DNA of 64,000 nt. Source: Amycolatopsis camponoti (lineage in GTDB: Bacteria; Actinomycetota; Actinomycetes; Mycobacteriales; Pseudonocardiaceae). The stretch lies in contig NZ_CABVGP010000001.1 of NCBI RefSeq assembly GCF_902497555.1, forward strand, positions 2,274,501 to 2,338,500, in the 5' to 3' direction. Under the pieces are notes generated by a model, which was not told where the DNA came from, ran no database searches, and saw nothing but the letters and a program-made list of their open reading frames with translations. The translations under genes were made by a program, and so were the position numbers. Positions 54,549 through 62,497 of this stretch are shown one piece after another (position 1 is the stretch's first letter; each line of letters starts with the position of its first letter).

Positions 54549-55751
54549 TCAGTCTTTCTCGGGAGGAGTGGAGACCACGGCGACCGCGATCGCGGTCGCG
54601 TAGCCGAGCAGCCCGAGCGGGGCCGCCACCGCGCACGCGAGCCCGGCGGACAGGCCGGTCGACCACAGGACCGTGCCCGCGACGAGCGCCAGGACCACCG
54701 CGGACGCGCCCAGCCACGGGTCGGCCAGCGCCCGGCGTACGCGTCCGGGGCGCTTCGGCTCGTCGTCCGCGCCCGGGGCGTCCTCCCAAGCGCGGATGAG
54801 GTCGTAGAGGCGCCCGGCCTCCTGCGAGACGATCTTGCTGTCGTGGTCGAGGAACCGCAGGACCTCCGACCGGACCCGGTCGCGCACCGAGCGGGTGCCC
54901 TGGCCGTAGAGGTCTTCCAGGCGCCGCAGGCCGCGCACGATGATCGTGTTGACGTCGCTGCCCAGGTCGGTGACGACGTCGGGCGCCAGGTCGCGCGCGA
55001 TGAGCGCGGCCCGGTTGCGGACCACGGCCTTCTGGTCGACCGTCTTGGTCGCGGTGTGGTCCGGTTCCGGGTACCCGGCCGCCAGCAGGGCCTGGCGCAG
55101 CCGGGGGAAGATCCGGGGCAGCGACAGTTCGGGCGACGGGTCGTCGATGCCGTTGGTCAGCAGGTCGATGAGGACGCCCGTGAACGCGGTGTGCCGGGCT
55201 CCGGCCGGGGCGACGGCGTGGATGTTGCTGCCGGCCGAGGCCAGCACGTACGAGCCGGAGATGACGAACGCCTCCCCGTCCGCCTTGCCCATCGCTTCGG
55301 CCAGTGCCCGGCCGCTGAAGCAGGTGTCGATGACGATCATCCGGCACGCCGCCTGGCTGTCCCGGACGATCCGGCGGATGTCGGAGTACGGCAGCGCGTG
55401 GTTCCACCAGAAGTCTTCGCCGAGGTCGTCCGTGCTCGGCAGGGGCAGGTGAAGCTCGTTGCTCGACAGTTCCTTGGGCGCGGCGTGCCCGCTGAGGTAG
55501 ACCAGCAGGACGTCGGTGGCCCGCGCCGCGGCGGCGCGGACCGCCCGCAGGATCGCGTTGCGGTCGTCCTCGTCCAGCACCGGCGTGCAGTTCTCCGCGA
55601 GGAAACCGCCGTACTGCTCGTCGGTGAGCACGGCCGCGAGGTCCGCGACGTTGTTGGCCACGGCCGGCAATGGCTGCTCGGCGAACGAGCCCGAGTACGT
55701 GGTCGTGCCGATGAGGACGGCGTGCGAGGACTCAGGAACGGGAAGGCGCAT
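54549..55751 (-). CDS. Membrane-anchored caspase-like protease (C14/CHAT clan)
   Basis: A 400-aa protein. Residues 8 to about 235 are a caspase-like fold (HAVLIGTTTYSG, ANNVADLAAVL) with the dyad His89 (YLSGHAAP) and Cys144 (VIDTCFSG) intact. A helical region (about 250-340) follows, then two membrane helices (about 347-364 and 369-394) and a short tail. The protease therefore faces the cytosol. It overlaps the preceding small gene by 20 bp and is followed by a binding protein. Prokaryotic caspases with such small partners are known from predicted conflict and programmed-death systems. Target unknown. Confidence 0.83.
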   Translation of the reverse strand: MRLPVPESSHAVLIGTTTYSGSFAEQPLPAVANNVADLAAVLTDEQYGGFLAENCTPVLDEDDRNAILRAVRAAAARATDVLLVYLSGHAAPKELSSNELHLPLPSTDDLGEDFWWNHALPYSDIRRIVRDSQAACRMIVIDTCFSGRALAEAMGKADGEAFVISGSYVLASAGSNIHAVAPAGARHTAFTGVLIDLLTNGIDDPSPELSLPRIFPRLRQALLAAGYPEPDHTATKTVDQKAVVRNRAALIARDLAPDVVTDLGSDVNTIIVRGLRRLEDLYGQGTRSVRDRVRSEVLRFLDHDSKIVSQEAGRLYDLIRAWEDAPGADDEPKRPGRVRRALADPWLGASAVVLALVAGTVLWSTGLSAGLACAVAAPLGLLGYATAIAVAVVSTPPEKD

Positions 55752-56106
55752 CGGCGTTCTCGCTGATGGTCACCGACCGGTGCACCAGGAGGGTCTCGGC
55801 CAGCGCGGCCGGCTCGGTGGCGCGGGTGAGGCGGACGTGCACCTCTCGGCCGTCTTCGGCGGTGTAGGAGAGAAGCAGGTCACCCTTCCGCAGCCGGTCG
55901 CGTTCGACCAGGTACCCGCAGACCGAGCGCGCCAGGACGGGCACCGCGGCGATCGCCGCCGCGACCACCACTTCCCAGCCCATGGTTTCGGGGGTCGCCC
56001 GGCCGGACGTCGTCCGGAGCCGGCCGCGCAGATCCTCTTCCAGGGCCAGCCATCCCGGGAGATCGTCGGGGCCGGTACTGCCTTCGAAGGTGATGGCGAT
56101 CGTCAC
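55732..56106 (-). CDS. EACC1-like small effector-associated protein
   Basis: A 124-aa protein. GTG 56106 is chosen for the GGGAG 4 nt upstream and because it makes the first strand (VTIAITFEG) the N-terminus. The pattern VTIAITFEG...LPGWLALEEDLRGRL, a mid hydrophobic segment (VVVAAAIAAVPVLARSVCGY, residues 47-66) and a C-terminal beta part (DLLLSYTAEDGREVHVRL) resembles the effector-associated constant component EACC1 described beside caspase, TIR or trypsin effectors in actinobacterial conflict systems. Family membership is from memory of the pattern, not a search. It overlaps the caspase gene by 20 bp and leads the operon. Confidence 0.6.
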   Translation of the reverse strand: MTIAITFEGSTGPDDLPGWLALEEDLRGRLRTTSGRATPETMGWEVVVAAAIAAVPVLARSVCGYLVERDRLRKGDLLLSYTAEDGREVHVRLTRATEPAALAETLLVHRSVTISENADAPSRS

Positions 56107-56203
56107 TGTGCTCCCGGTTGCCGTCTCGTCGGAGCCCGCCGTGGGCCCGGCGGGTCGCACCTCCTCCAGTCGGACAGCCGGTCACCGTGTTACACCCGGG
56201 TGG

Positions 56204-57079
56204 TCACTCGGCGTTCGCGAGCGCGTGGGTTCCGGCGGGCTGCCACCCGGGCGGGCCGAGCAGGTAGCCCGCGCGCTCGCGCCACGTCCGGGCCGCGCGG
56301 AGGTCGCGCAGGATCGAGCCGTACTCGTGGAAGCCGACCCGGAGCAGGTTGTACGTCTCGATGTTCTTCGTCAGCCCGTAGGTGGGGCGCTTGCCTTCGG
56401 GCACGAAGCTGCCGAACAGCCGGTCCCACACGATGAAGATCCCGCCGTAGTTCGCGTCGAGGTACTCGGCGTCGCTGCCGTGGTGGACGCGGTGGTGCGA
56501 GGGAGTGTTGAAGACGTACTCGAACCAGCGCGGCAGCTTCCCGATCTTCTCGGTGTGCACGAAGAACTGGTAGACGAGGTCGATCGAGAGCCCGGTCAGG
56601 ATCATCCACGGCGGGATCCCGCACAACGCCAGCACCGACCAGAACGGCAGCTGGAAGTACGGGGTCCACTTCTGGCGCAGCGCCGTCGAGAAGTTGTAGT
56701 GCTCGCTGGAGTGGTGCACCTGGTGTCCGGCCCACAGCAGCCGCACGCGGTGGCTGGCGCGGTGGTAGGCGTAGAAGACCAGCTCCTGGCCGAGCAGCAT
56801 GAGCACCCACGTCCACCAGTCGCGCGGGTCGAGCTTGACCGGCGCGAGCTCGAACAGCGTGGCGAACACGAAGAGCATCACCAGCCGGAACAGCGCGTTG
56901 ACGCCGACCGCGACGGTGCCCATCAGCATGCTCGTGCGGGTGTCGGCCGGGCTGTAGCCGAGGACGTTGTCGTCGTGCCCGAGCACGTGCACCGCGACGA
57001 TCTCGATCGCCACGAACAGCACGAACACCGGGATCGCGAACAGCACGGGGTCGCGCAGGTGCGCCAGGAACTCGGCCAC
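56204..57079 (-). CDS. Fatty acid hydroxylase / sterol desaturase family membrane enzyme
   Basis: A 291-aa integral membrane di-iron enzyme with four or more helices and the His clusters HRASH, HQVHHSSEHYN and HRVHHGSD that bind the metal. GTG 57079 with AAAGGGG upstream is preferred to ATG 57118, which would lie in the operator. It would hydroxylate or desaturate a lipid (fatty acid, carotenoid or hopanoid). It is divergent from a TetR gene, which probably controls it. Confidence 0.87.
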   Translation of the reverse strand: MAEFLAHLRDPVLFAIPVFVLFVAIEIVAVHVLGHDDNVLGYSPADTRTSMLMGTVAVGVNALFRLVMLFVFATLFELAPVKLDPRDWWTWVLMLLGQELVFYAYHRASHRVRLLWAGHQVHHSSEHYNFSTALRQKWTPYFQLPFWSVLALCGIPPWMILTGLSIDLVYQFFVHTEKIGKLPRWFEYVFNTPSHHRVHHGSDAEYLDANYGGIFIVWDRLFGSFVPEGKRPTYGLTKNIETYNLLRVGFHEYGSILRDLRAARTWRERAGYLLGPPGWQPAGTHALANAE

Positions 57080-57104
57080 GTCGTCCCCTTTGATCTGACC
57101 TGAC

Positions 57105-57142
57105 GGTAACTTACCCAAGAGTCACTTTACGCACGGTAGGCT
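57105..57142. promoter_or_regulatory. Divergent control region with short palindrome
   Basis: GGTAACTTACC (57105-57115) is a perfect 11-nt palindrome in the 70 bp between the hydroxylase and the TetR gene. A TAGGCT (57137-57142) 8 bp before the TetR GTG can serve as its -10. The TetR at 57150 is the likely ligand of the palindrome. Confidence 0.5.
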
Positions 57143-57149
57143 CTCCGGC

Positions 57150-57758
57150 GTGACGGAGTCAAGGGCGGTCGGGACCAAGGGGATGCCCCGCGAAGAGCGC
57201 GAGGCCCAGCTCGTCGTGGCCGGCACCGAGGAGTTCGGCCGGGCGGGCTACGCGGGCGCGTCGATGGTCGAGATCGCGCGCCGGGTCGGCGTCACGAAGC
57301 CGTTGCTGTACCAGTACTTCGGCTCGAAGGACGGCCTCTACCTGGCCTGCCTGCACCGCGCGGGCGACCGCCTCACCGAGGGCGTCGCGACGACCATGGC
57401 GGCCGGCGGCGACCCCGACCAGATGCCGCTGAAGGTGCTTTCGGCGATCTTCACGACGTTCGACCACGACCGGTACGCGTGGCGCCTGCTGCGCGACGCG
57501 ACGGTGCCGGCGACGGGCGGCATCGCGACCGCGGCGGCGGACTACCGGCGGCGCCTGGACGCGTTCGCCCTGCTCGGCGCGACGCAGCTGATGACGTCGC
57601 GCGGGCTTGCCGACCCCGTGGACATCGAAGCCATCGCGCAGGTCTGGACGGGCGTGGTCGACTCGCTGATCAGCTGGTGGATCGACCGTCCGGACGAAGA
57701 CGCCGTGGCGATGACTTCCCGGTGCGCGCGCATCATGGAGGGCCTGTTCGGCTGGTGA
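57150..57758 (+). CDS. TetR-family regulator of the membrane hydroxylase
   Basis: A 202-aa TetR protein with helix-turn-helix at residues about 30-60 (VTKPLLYQYFGSKDGLYLAC). Very short leader. Divergent from the lipid hydroxylase, so regulation of a lipid modification by a fatty acyl or similar ligand is likely. Confidence 0.85.
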   Translation: MTESRAVGTKGMPREEREAQLVVAGTEEFGRAGYAGASMVEIARRVGVTKPLLYQYFGSKDGLYLACLHRAGDRLTEGVATTMAAGGDPDQMPLKVLSAIFTTFDHDRYAWRLLRDATVPATGGIATAAADYRRRLDAFALLGATQLMTSRGLADPVDIEAIAQVWTGVVDSLISWWIDRPDEDAVAMTSRCARIMEGLFGW

Positions 57759-57912
57759 CCCTGGCGGGGGTCCTCGACAATTGCCGTTTGCGGCTTTTGT
57801 CCGTTGTCCATGACACGCAGAGTGGTATTCCCGGACGGGTTTCCCGAACGGCGTAGCGAAACCGATTCGGTTCGCGATTAATCAGGGAAGCCATCCCGTC
57901 GAGAGGTGTCCC

Positions 57913-58281
57913 ATGCCCGAGCCCGCCGTCCCCGTCCCGGCCGATCCACGCCTAGCCGCGCGGTTCACCGAGGATCTGCTCGACGGTTGCCGGGTCCTGG
58001 CGAAGGACTACGGATACCGGCCGGCCCAGTTCGAACGGATGGTCCGCGAGCACGGCGGCGTCGAGGCGGCGCGGCTGCTGCTGCGCGGCGCCGGCACCGC
58101 GGGTGGGTTCACCGTGCTCTGGGAGAAGAACCAGCTCGGCCGCAGCTCCGAGGCGACCATGCTCCGCACGGAGTACGCCGACCTGTTCACCCCCGACGAG
58201 CTCCTGCTGGCCCGTCGGCGGCTGGAGGAACACGGCTTCGACGTCGACGCCCACCTGCGCAGCGTCGCCGAACAGGGGTGA
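57913..58281 (+). CDS. Small conserved helical protein, 122 aa
   Basis: A soluble protein with the conserved-looking middle VREHGGVEAARLLLRGAGTAGGF, then LWEKNQLGRSSEATML, then YADLFTPDELLLARRRLEEH. The same pattern (GG-EAA-LL, GFT-LWE, LF-EEL) occurs at the end of various bacterial proteins, but I cannot name the domain or function. AGGT stands before the ATG. It is monocistronic and closed by a very strong hairpin. Confidence 0.7.
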   Translation: MPEPAVPVPADPRLAARFTEDLLDGCRVLAKDYGYRPAQFERMVREHGGVEAARLLLRGAGTAGGFTVLWEKNQLGRSSEATMLRTEYADLFTPDELLLARRRLEEHGFDVDAHLRSVAEQG

Positions 58282-58283
58282 GG

Positions 58284-58324
58284 GCGGCAGGGGTGACCGG
58301 CGCCGCTCCGGTCACCCCTGCCGC
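58284..58324. terminator. Strong bidirectional hairpin terminator
   Basis: A perfect 17-bp stem (58284-58300 with 58308-58324, core GGGGTGACCGG/CCGGTCACCCC) and a 7-nt loop, 2 bp after the stop of the small gene and 5 bp from the stop of the convergent sugar-dehydrogenase gene. There is no T-run. Confidence 0.82.
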
Positions 58325-58329
58325 GGCTT

Positions 58330-60897
58330 CTAGGCCGCCGCCGCGCTGGACTTGCCGCGCAGCACCACGCTGGCCGTCGACGCGCCCTTGATCGCCGTCT
58401 CCACCTGGGCCATCGTCGAAGACGAGGTCAGGCCGGGGACCGTCGCGGTGTTCAGGGCGTAGAGCGTGAACGTGTACGGGTGGCTGGAGCCGCCCGGGCA
58501 GGGACCGAAGAACTTCTGCGCGTTCGCCCCGCTGCCCATCGCCTTCTGCTTGGCGCCACCCTGGTTCGGCACGGTGTAGCCCGCCCCGAGACCCTCCGGC
58601 AGCGACTTCGTGGCGGCCGGGACGTCCCAGATCGCCCAGTGCAGCTTGTTGCCGCTGTTGGCGACGTCGGCGAACACGATGGCGTAGGCCTTCGCGCCCG
58701 TGGACTCGCCCCACGAGAGCGGCGGCGACGGGTCCTGGCCCGCCGTGCCGTCCCCGGCGCAGGTGTACTTGTCCGGGATGGTGGCGTTGTCGGCGAAGGC
58801 GGAGCTGGTCAGCTTGAAGCCACCCGGCGTGGTCCCGCCGGGGAACTTGAGCCGCACGATCACGTTGTCCAGCACCGACGGCGTGCCGCCGTTCTTGTCG
58901 TTGTTCGTCGACGTCAGCCACAGCCCGCCGTCCGGGGACTTCGTGACCGAGCGCAGCCGGCCCCAGCGGCCGGAGAACAGGGTCGACACGGTGCCGACGC
59001 CGGTGCCCGCCGCGTTGATCTGCGTCGCGAACATCTGCTCGCCGGTGACGCCGGCGATGTAGATCCAGTCGTTGACGATCTCGACGCCCGACGGCCCGGC
59101 CTGCGACGTCGACCACGTCTTCTTCGGGGCGATGAAGCCGCTGCAGCTGCCCTGCGTGCCTTCGCAGCTCGGCCAGCCGAAGTTGCCGCCCTTCTGGATC
59201 AGGTTGAGCTCGTCCTGGCTGCTCTCGCCGAACTCCGCCGCCCACAGCTGGCCGCGGGAGTCCCAGGCCAGGCCCTGCGGGTTGCGGTGGCCGTAGCTCC
59301 AGACGTACCGGGCGTTGCCGCCGGTGGCGTAGAACGGGTTGTCGCTCGGCGCCGAACCGTCCGGGTTGAGCCGGAGGATCTTCCCGTTGAGCGAGCTCTT
59401 GTTCTGGGCGTTGTCACTGTTCTTCGCGTCGCCGACGGTGGCGTACAGCTTGCCGTCCGGACCGAACTTGATCCGCCCGCCGTTGTGGTAGCGGTTCTTC
59501 GCGATCCCGGTCAGCACCGGTGTCGACGTCGAGGAGAGCGTGGTGCCGTCGTAGGTCATCTTCACGATCCGGTTGTCGCCGGACGCCGTGTGGTACAGGT
59601 AGATCGCGTGGTCGGTGGACCAGTTCGGCGATATCGCCAGGCCCAGTAGGCCGCCTTCGCCGTTGGTGCCGACCGCGCCCGGCACCTTGCCCAGCGTGGT
59701 CTTCTGGCCGGACGGCGTCACCAGCAGGACCTCGAACCGGTCCCGCTCGGTCACCAGCGCGTTGCCGTTCGGCAGGAAGTCCACCGCCCAGCCGAGGTCG
59801 ACCTTCGCGATGTCCTTGTCGTACTCCGGGATGCCCCCTGCGCCGCCCGGAGCGGACGTCTTGGCGGTGACCGCGTTGCTCGCCGCGGAGCTGTTGCCGT
59901 CGGGGTCGCGCGCCTTGACCGTGAAGGTGTAGGAGGTGCTCGGGTCCAGGTTCGTCACGGTCGTGCCGAGCGACGTCGTGGTCGCGACCTTCGTGGCGCC
60001 CTGGAAGACGTCGTACCCGGCGACCGTGCCGCCGTTGTCGGTGGAAGCGTTCCACGCCAGGGAAACGCTGTTCGCGGTGACGCCGGTGGAGCGCAAGTTG
60101 CCCGGCACGGTCGGCGGGGTGGTGTCGTCGCTCGGCGGCGTGGTGAAGGTGACCACGTTGCTCTGCTGCGACGGGTTGCCCGCCGCGTCGAACGCGCCGA
60201 CCGAGATGTCGTAGGCGGTGTTCGGGGTCAGGTTGGTCACCGTCGCCGACGTCGTGTTCCCGTCGACGGTCTTGAGGATGTTGCCACCACGGTTGATCTC
60301 GTAGCGCACGACGCCGACGTTGTCGGTCGCGGCGGTCCAGGAGAACGTCGCGGCGGTGGGGAGGATGTCGCTCGCCTTGAGGTTCGACGGCGGCGTCGGC
60401 GGTTCGCCGTCGGTCGGCGCGACGAAGGTGTCGGTGAGCTTGTCCGCGTTCGGGCCGCCGTTCGCGGTGGTCGCCGTGGTGCGGATCTTGTTGACCCCGG
60501 CGGTCAGCTGCACGCTCGCGGTGGCGGTCTTCCACGTCGTCCACGCGCCGGTGCCGGGGAAGTCGACAGTGCCCTTGTCGCCGCCGTCGACGACCAGCTT
60601 CACGGGCCGGTTGTCGGCGGTTCCGTTGGCGTAGCGGAAGGTCAGGGTGTGCGTGCCCGCCTGCGCGGCGTTCACGGAGTATTCGACATAGCTGCCGACG
60701 ACGTTGTCGAAGTTGACGAACCCGGTGCCGGAGTAGCCGGCGTGGTTCGACTCGACGACGCCCTGGGAAATGACGGCGCTCTCGGACTCGTAGTCGGTAT
60801 CGGCCGCGAAAGCGCTTACCGGACTGAGCGCGGTGAGGCCGAGCGCCGCGACGGCGGTACCGGCCAGTACCACGCGCCACGGTGGACGGGGTGCCAC
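58330..60897 (-). CDS. Secreted five-domain protein: CBM6-like, two FN3, GSDH propeller, PEBP
   Basis: An 855-aa exported protein. Signal peptide 1-32 (VVLAGTAVAALGLTALSPVS). Next come a CBM6-like beta-sandwich (about 33-147: VESNHAGYSGTGFVNFDNVV), two fibronectin type III domains (about 155-245 and 255-340), a glucose/sorbosone-dehydrogenase six-bladed propeller (about 350-685: DFLPNGNALVTERDR, YHNGGRIKFGPDGKLYATVG, GHRNPQGLAWDSRGQLWAAE), and a PEBP/YbhB domain (about 692-855: HWAIWDVPA, the ligand-pocket DPSPPLSW). GSDH domains use PQQ on sugars. It likely binds and oxidises polysaccharide. GGAGG precedes GTG 60897. Confidence 0.87.
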   Translation of the reverse strand: MAPRPPWRVVLAGTAVAALGLTALSPVSAFAADTDYESESAVISQGVVESNHAGYSGTGFVNFDNVVGSYVEYSVNAAQAGTHTLTFRYANGTADNRPVKLVVDGGDKGTVDFPGTGAWTTWKTATASVQLTAGVNKIRTTATTANGGPNADKLTDTFVAPTDGEPPTPPSNLKASDILPTAATFSWTAATDNVGVVRYEINRGGNILKTVDGNTTSATVTNLTPNTAYDISVGAFDAAGNPSQQSNVVTFTTPPSDDTTPPTVPGNLRSTGVTANSVSLAWNASTDNGGTVAGYDVFQGATKVATTTSLGTTVTNLDPSTSYTFTVKARDPDGNSSAASNAVTAKTSAPGGAGGIPEYDKDIAKVDLGWAVDFLPNGNALVTERDRFEVLLVTPSGQKTTLGKVPGAVGTNGEGGLLGLAISPNWSTDHAIYLYHTASGDNRIVKMTYDGTTLSSTSTPVLTGIAKNRYHNGGRIKFGPDGKLYATVGDAKNSDNAQNKSSLNGKILRLNPDGSAPSDNPFYATGGNARYVWSYGHRNPQGLAWDSRGQLWAAEFGESSQDELNLIQKGGNFGWPSCEGTQGSCSGFIAPKKTWSTSQAGPSGVEIVNDWIYIAGVTGEQMFATQINAAGTGVGTVSTLFSGRWGRLRSVTKSPDGGLWLTSTNNDKNGGTPSVLDNVIVRLKFPGGTTPGGFKLTSSAFADNATIPDKYTCAGDGTAGQDPSPPLSWGESTGAKAYAIVFADVANSGNKLHWAIWDVPAATKSLPEGLGAGYTVPNQGGAKQKAMGSGANAQKFFGPCPGGSSHPYTFTLYALNTATVPGLTSSSTMAQVETAIKGASTASVVLRGKSSAAAA

Positions 60898-60975
60898 TGG
60901 GAGCCTCCTGCGTGGGTCGGGGGACAGGGGGTGACCGGGGCGGAACTGGTCGGCGGACCACCGGAATCGGACCTA

Positions 60976-61000
60976 ATAGTTAGGAAAGTTTCCTATCTAT
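60976..61000 (-). promoter_or_regulatory. Palindrome of ROK-repressor type before the sugar-dehydrogenase gene
   Basis: TAGGAAAGTTTCCTA (60981-60995) is a perfect 15-nt palindrome, extended by ATAG and CTAT at both sides with one mismatch. It stands about 80 bp upstream of the minus-strand GTG. The form resembles known ROK-family sugar repressor sites (TTAGTAAAGTTTACTAA-like), so carbohydrate control is likely. Confidence 0.6.
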
Positions 61001-61028
61001 AGGAGGGATCTCACACCCTTCGAGCGGG

Positions 61029-61049
61029 CCGTGTCAATACTCGACACGG
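61029..61049 (-). terminator. Short hairpin after the hemF-like gene
   Basis: Stem CCGTGTC/GACACGG with a 7-nt loop, 69 nt past the hemF-like stop on the minus strand. Weak evidence as a terminator. Confidence 0.35.
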
Positions 61050-61117
61050 GCGCTCACCCTTGGTGAAGAAGGGTTTCCCGCTCAGCGGTGCCTTGTCCGT
61101 CCGGCGGAGCCGGAGCG

Positions 61118-61957
61118 TCAGCCGACCGTCGCGGCGGTTTCGCCCGCCCAGTCGCGCGGCACGAGGAACGCCGCCAGCTCCGCTTCCGGGCTCCCCGGCT
61201 CCGGCGTGAACCCGGACTCCCACCGCGCCATCGGCGGCAGCGCCAGCAGGATCGCTTCGGCGTCGGCGCGCCCGGCGGACGCGGCGCGGAAGAGCGCGGC
61301 TTCGACGTACCGGCCGCGGCGGTGGAGCTGCCACTGCCGCTCGCGGTCGCCGTGCGGCAGGTCCCGCCGCCGTCGCACGATCGGCAGGTACGCGGGGGCG
61401 ATCGTGGCGATGCCTGCCGCCGTGAACGCCGCCCCGCGCCGCCAGCCGTGCGGACCGGCCGGGCGCAGGTGGTCGAAGGCGATGCCGCCGAGCCCGTGCG
61501 GCTCGTCGCGGTGCGGCAGCCGGAACCGGTCGTCGGCGGTGCGCTTCGCCTGCGCGTGGAACGCGGGGTCGAGCGTGTCGCAGTGCTGCTTGAGCACCCG
61601 GTGGAAGTGCGCCGCGTCCTCGGCGAAGCCGTAGCACGGGAGGAGCTCCACGGTGCCGCCGAACCACCAGGTGTCCTCGGACTCGCAGTACCGGAAGTGC
61701 GCCTGGAACCCGGGAACGTACGGGCTGCGCGGGTGGACCACGACCGACAGCCCGCTGGTGAAGAACCCGCCGTCGTCCGCGGTCGTCACGCTGATCCCGG
61801 CGCGCTCGAAGACGTCGCCGTCTTCCAGCAGGCTCGCGCGGCCCCGGCCGAACCGGGCTCCGCCGTCGAGGCGTTCCAGCTCCGCGACCAGCTCGCGCCG
61901 GCCGGAGCTCATGATCGCCTTGACGGCGTCACGTCTGCTGTCCTCACCCGAAAGCAT
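61118..61957 (-). CDS. hemF: Oxygen-dependent coproporphyrinogen III oxidase homologue, divergent
   Basis: A 279-aa HemF-family protein. Recognisable blocks are FFTSGLSVVVHPRSPYVP, WWFGGTVELLPCYGF, AEDAAHFHRVLKQHCD and LPHRDEPHGLGGIAFDHL. Known HemF carry HANFRY and FFDD at places that here read QAHFRY and AFDH, so a conserved His and one Asp of the pair are changed. It may have lowered or altered activity. Actinobacteria mainly make haem by the coproporphyrin route without HemF, so this is an unusual gene here. ATG 61957 is used; a GTG at 61966 is also possible. Confidence 0.75.
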   Translation of the reverse strand: MLSGEDSRRDAVKAIMSSGRRELVAELERLDGGARFGRGRASLLEDGDVFERAGISVTTADDGGFFTSGLSVVVHPRSPYVPGFQAHFRYCESEDTWWFGGTVELLPCYGFAEDAAHFHRVLKQHCDTLDPAFHAQAKRTADDRFRLPHRDEPHGLGGIAFDHLRPAGPHGWRRGAAFTAAGIATIAPAYLPIVRRRRDLPHGDRERQWQLHRRGRYVEAALFRAASAGRADAEAILLALPPMARWESGFTPEPGSPEAELAAFLVPRDWAGETAATVG

Positions 61958-61997
61958 GACCCCCACCCCCGCGGGCGAGGATACCGCGAAAACGAGG

Positions 61998-62435
61998 TCA
62001 GCCGGCGATTTCGGCCCGCGCGATCACCTTGGTGATCTTCGCCCGGACCAGCGACTCCTCGGGGACGGCGTTGCGCTTGCCGTACTCCTCGGCCCGCTCG
62101 GCGCCCATGTACCGGCCGCCCAGCCTGGTCGCCCAGGCGAGCATCTCGTCGTAGTCGTGGGTCAGCCGCGCCTCGGCGGTGAACTGGATGTAGGAGTACG
62201 GCGGTTCCTGGTCGTCGACGACCAGGGAGATCCGCGGGTCGCGGGCGATCGCCTTGCCCTTGAGGGTGTCGGTGCCGGTGGTGAAGACCAGCTCGTCACC
62301 GTCCGGGGTCTCGTCCAGCAGGAACCAGATCGGGGTGACGATCGCGGCGCCGTTGGCCCGCACCAGGCCGAGCTTGCCCGTCCGGGTGCCTTCGGACGCG
62401 AACTTCCACCACTCTTCGCGGCTCATCTCACGCAT
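61998..62435 (-). CDS. PPOX-class F420-dependent oxidoreductase
   Basis: A 145-aa split-barrel flavin/deazaflavin protein of the pyridoxamine-5-phosphate-oxidase-like group: TGKLGLVRANGAAIVTPIWF, TLKGKAIARDPRISLVVDD, PYSYIQFTAEARL and the closing YMGAERAEEYGKRN. Actinobacterial members of this pattern bind F420. Substrate unknown. It starts 41 bp after (upstream on the minus strand of) the hemF-like gene and may share its transcript. Confidence 0.8.
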   Translation of the reverse strand: MREMSREEWWKFASEGTRTGKLGLVRANGAAIVTPIWFLLDETPDGDELVFTTGTDTLKGKAIARDPRISLVVDDQEPPYSYIQFTAEARLTHDYDEMLAWATRLGGRYMGAERAEEYGKRNAVPEESLVRAKITKVIARAEIAG

Positions 62436-62497
62436 AGGAGGGACGTTAACCTGTCACCCGCGCGTGTGCAGAGGGTGGCCGACTAGCCTGGCCTGCT

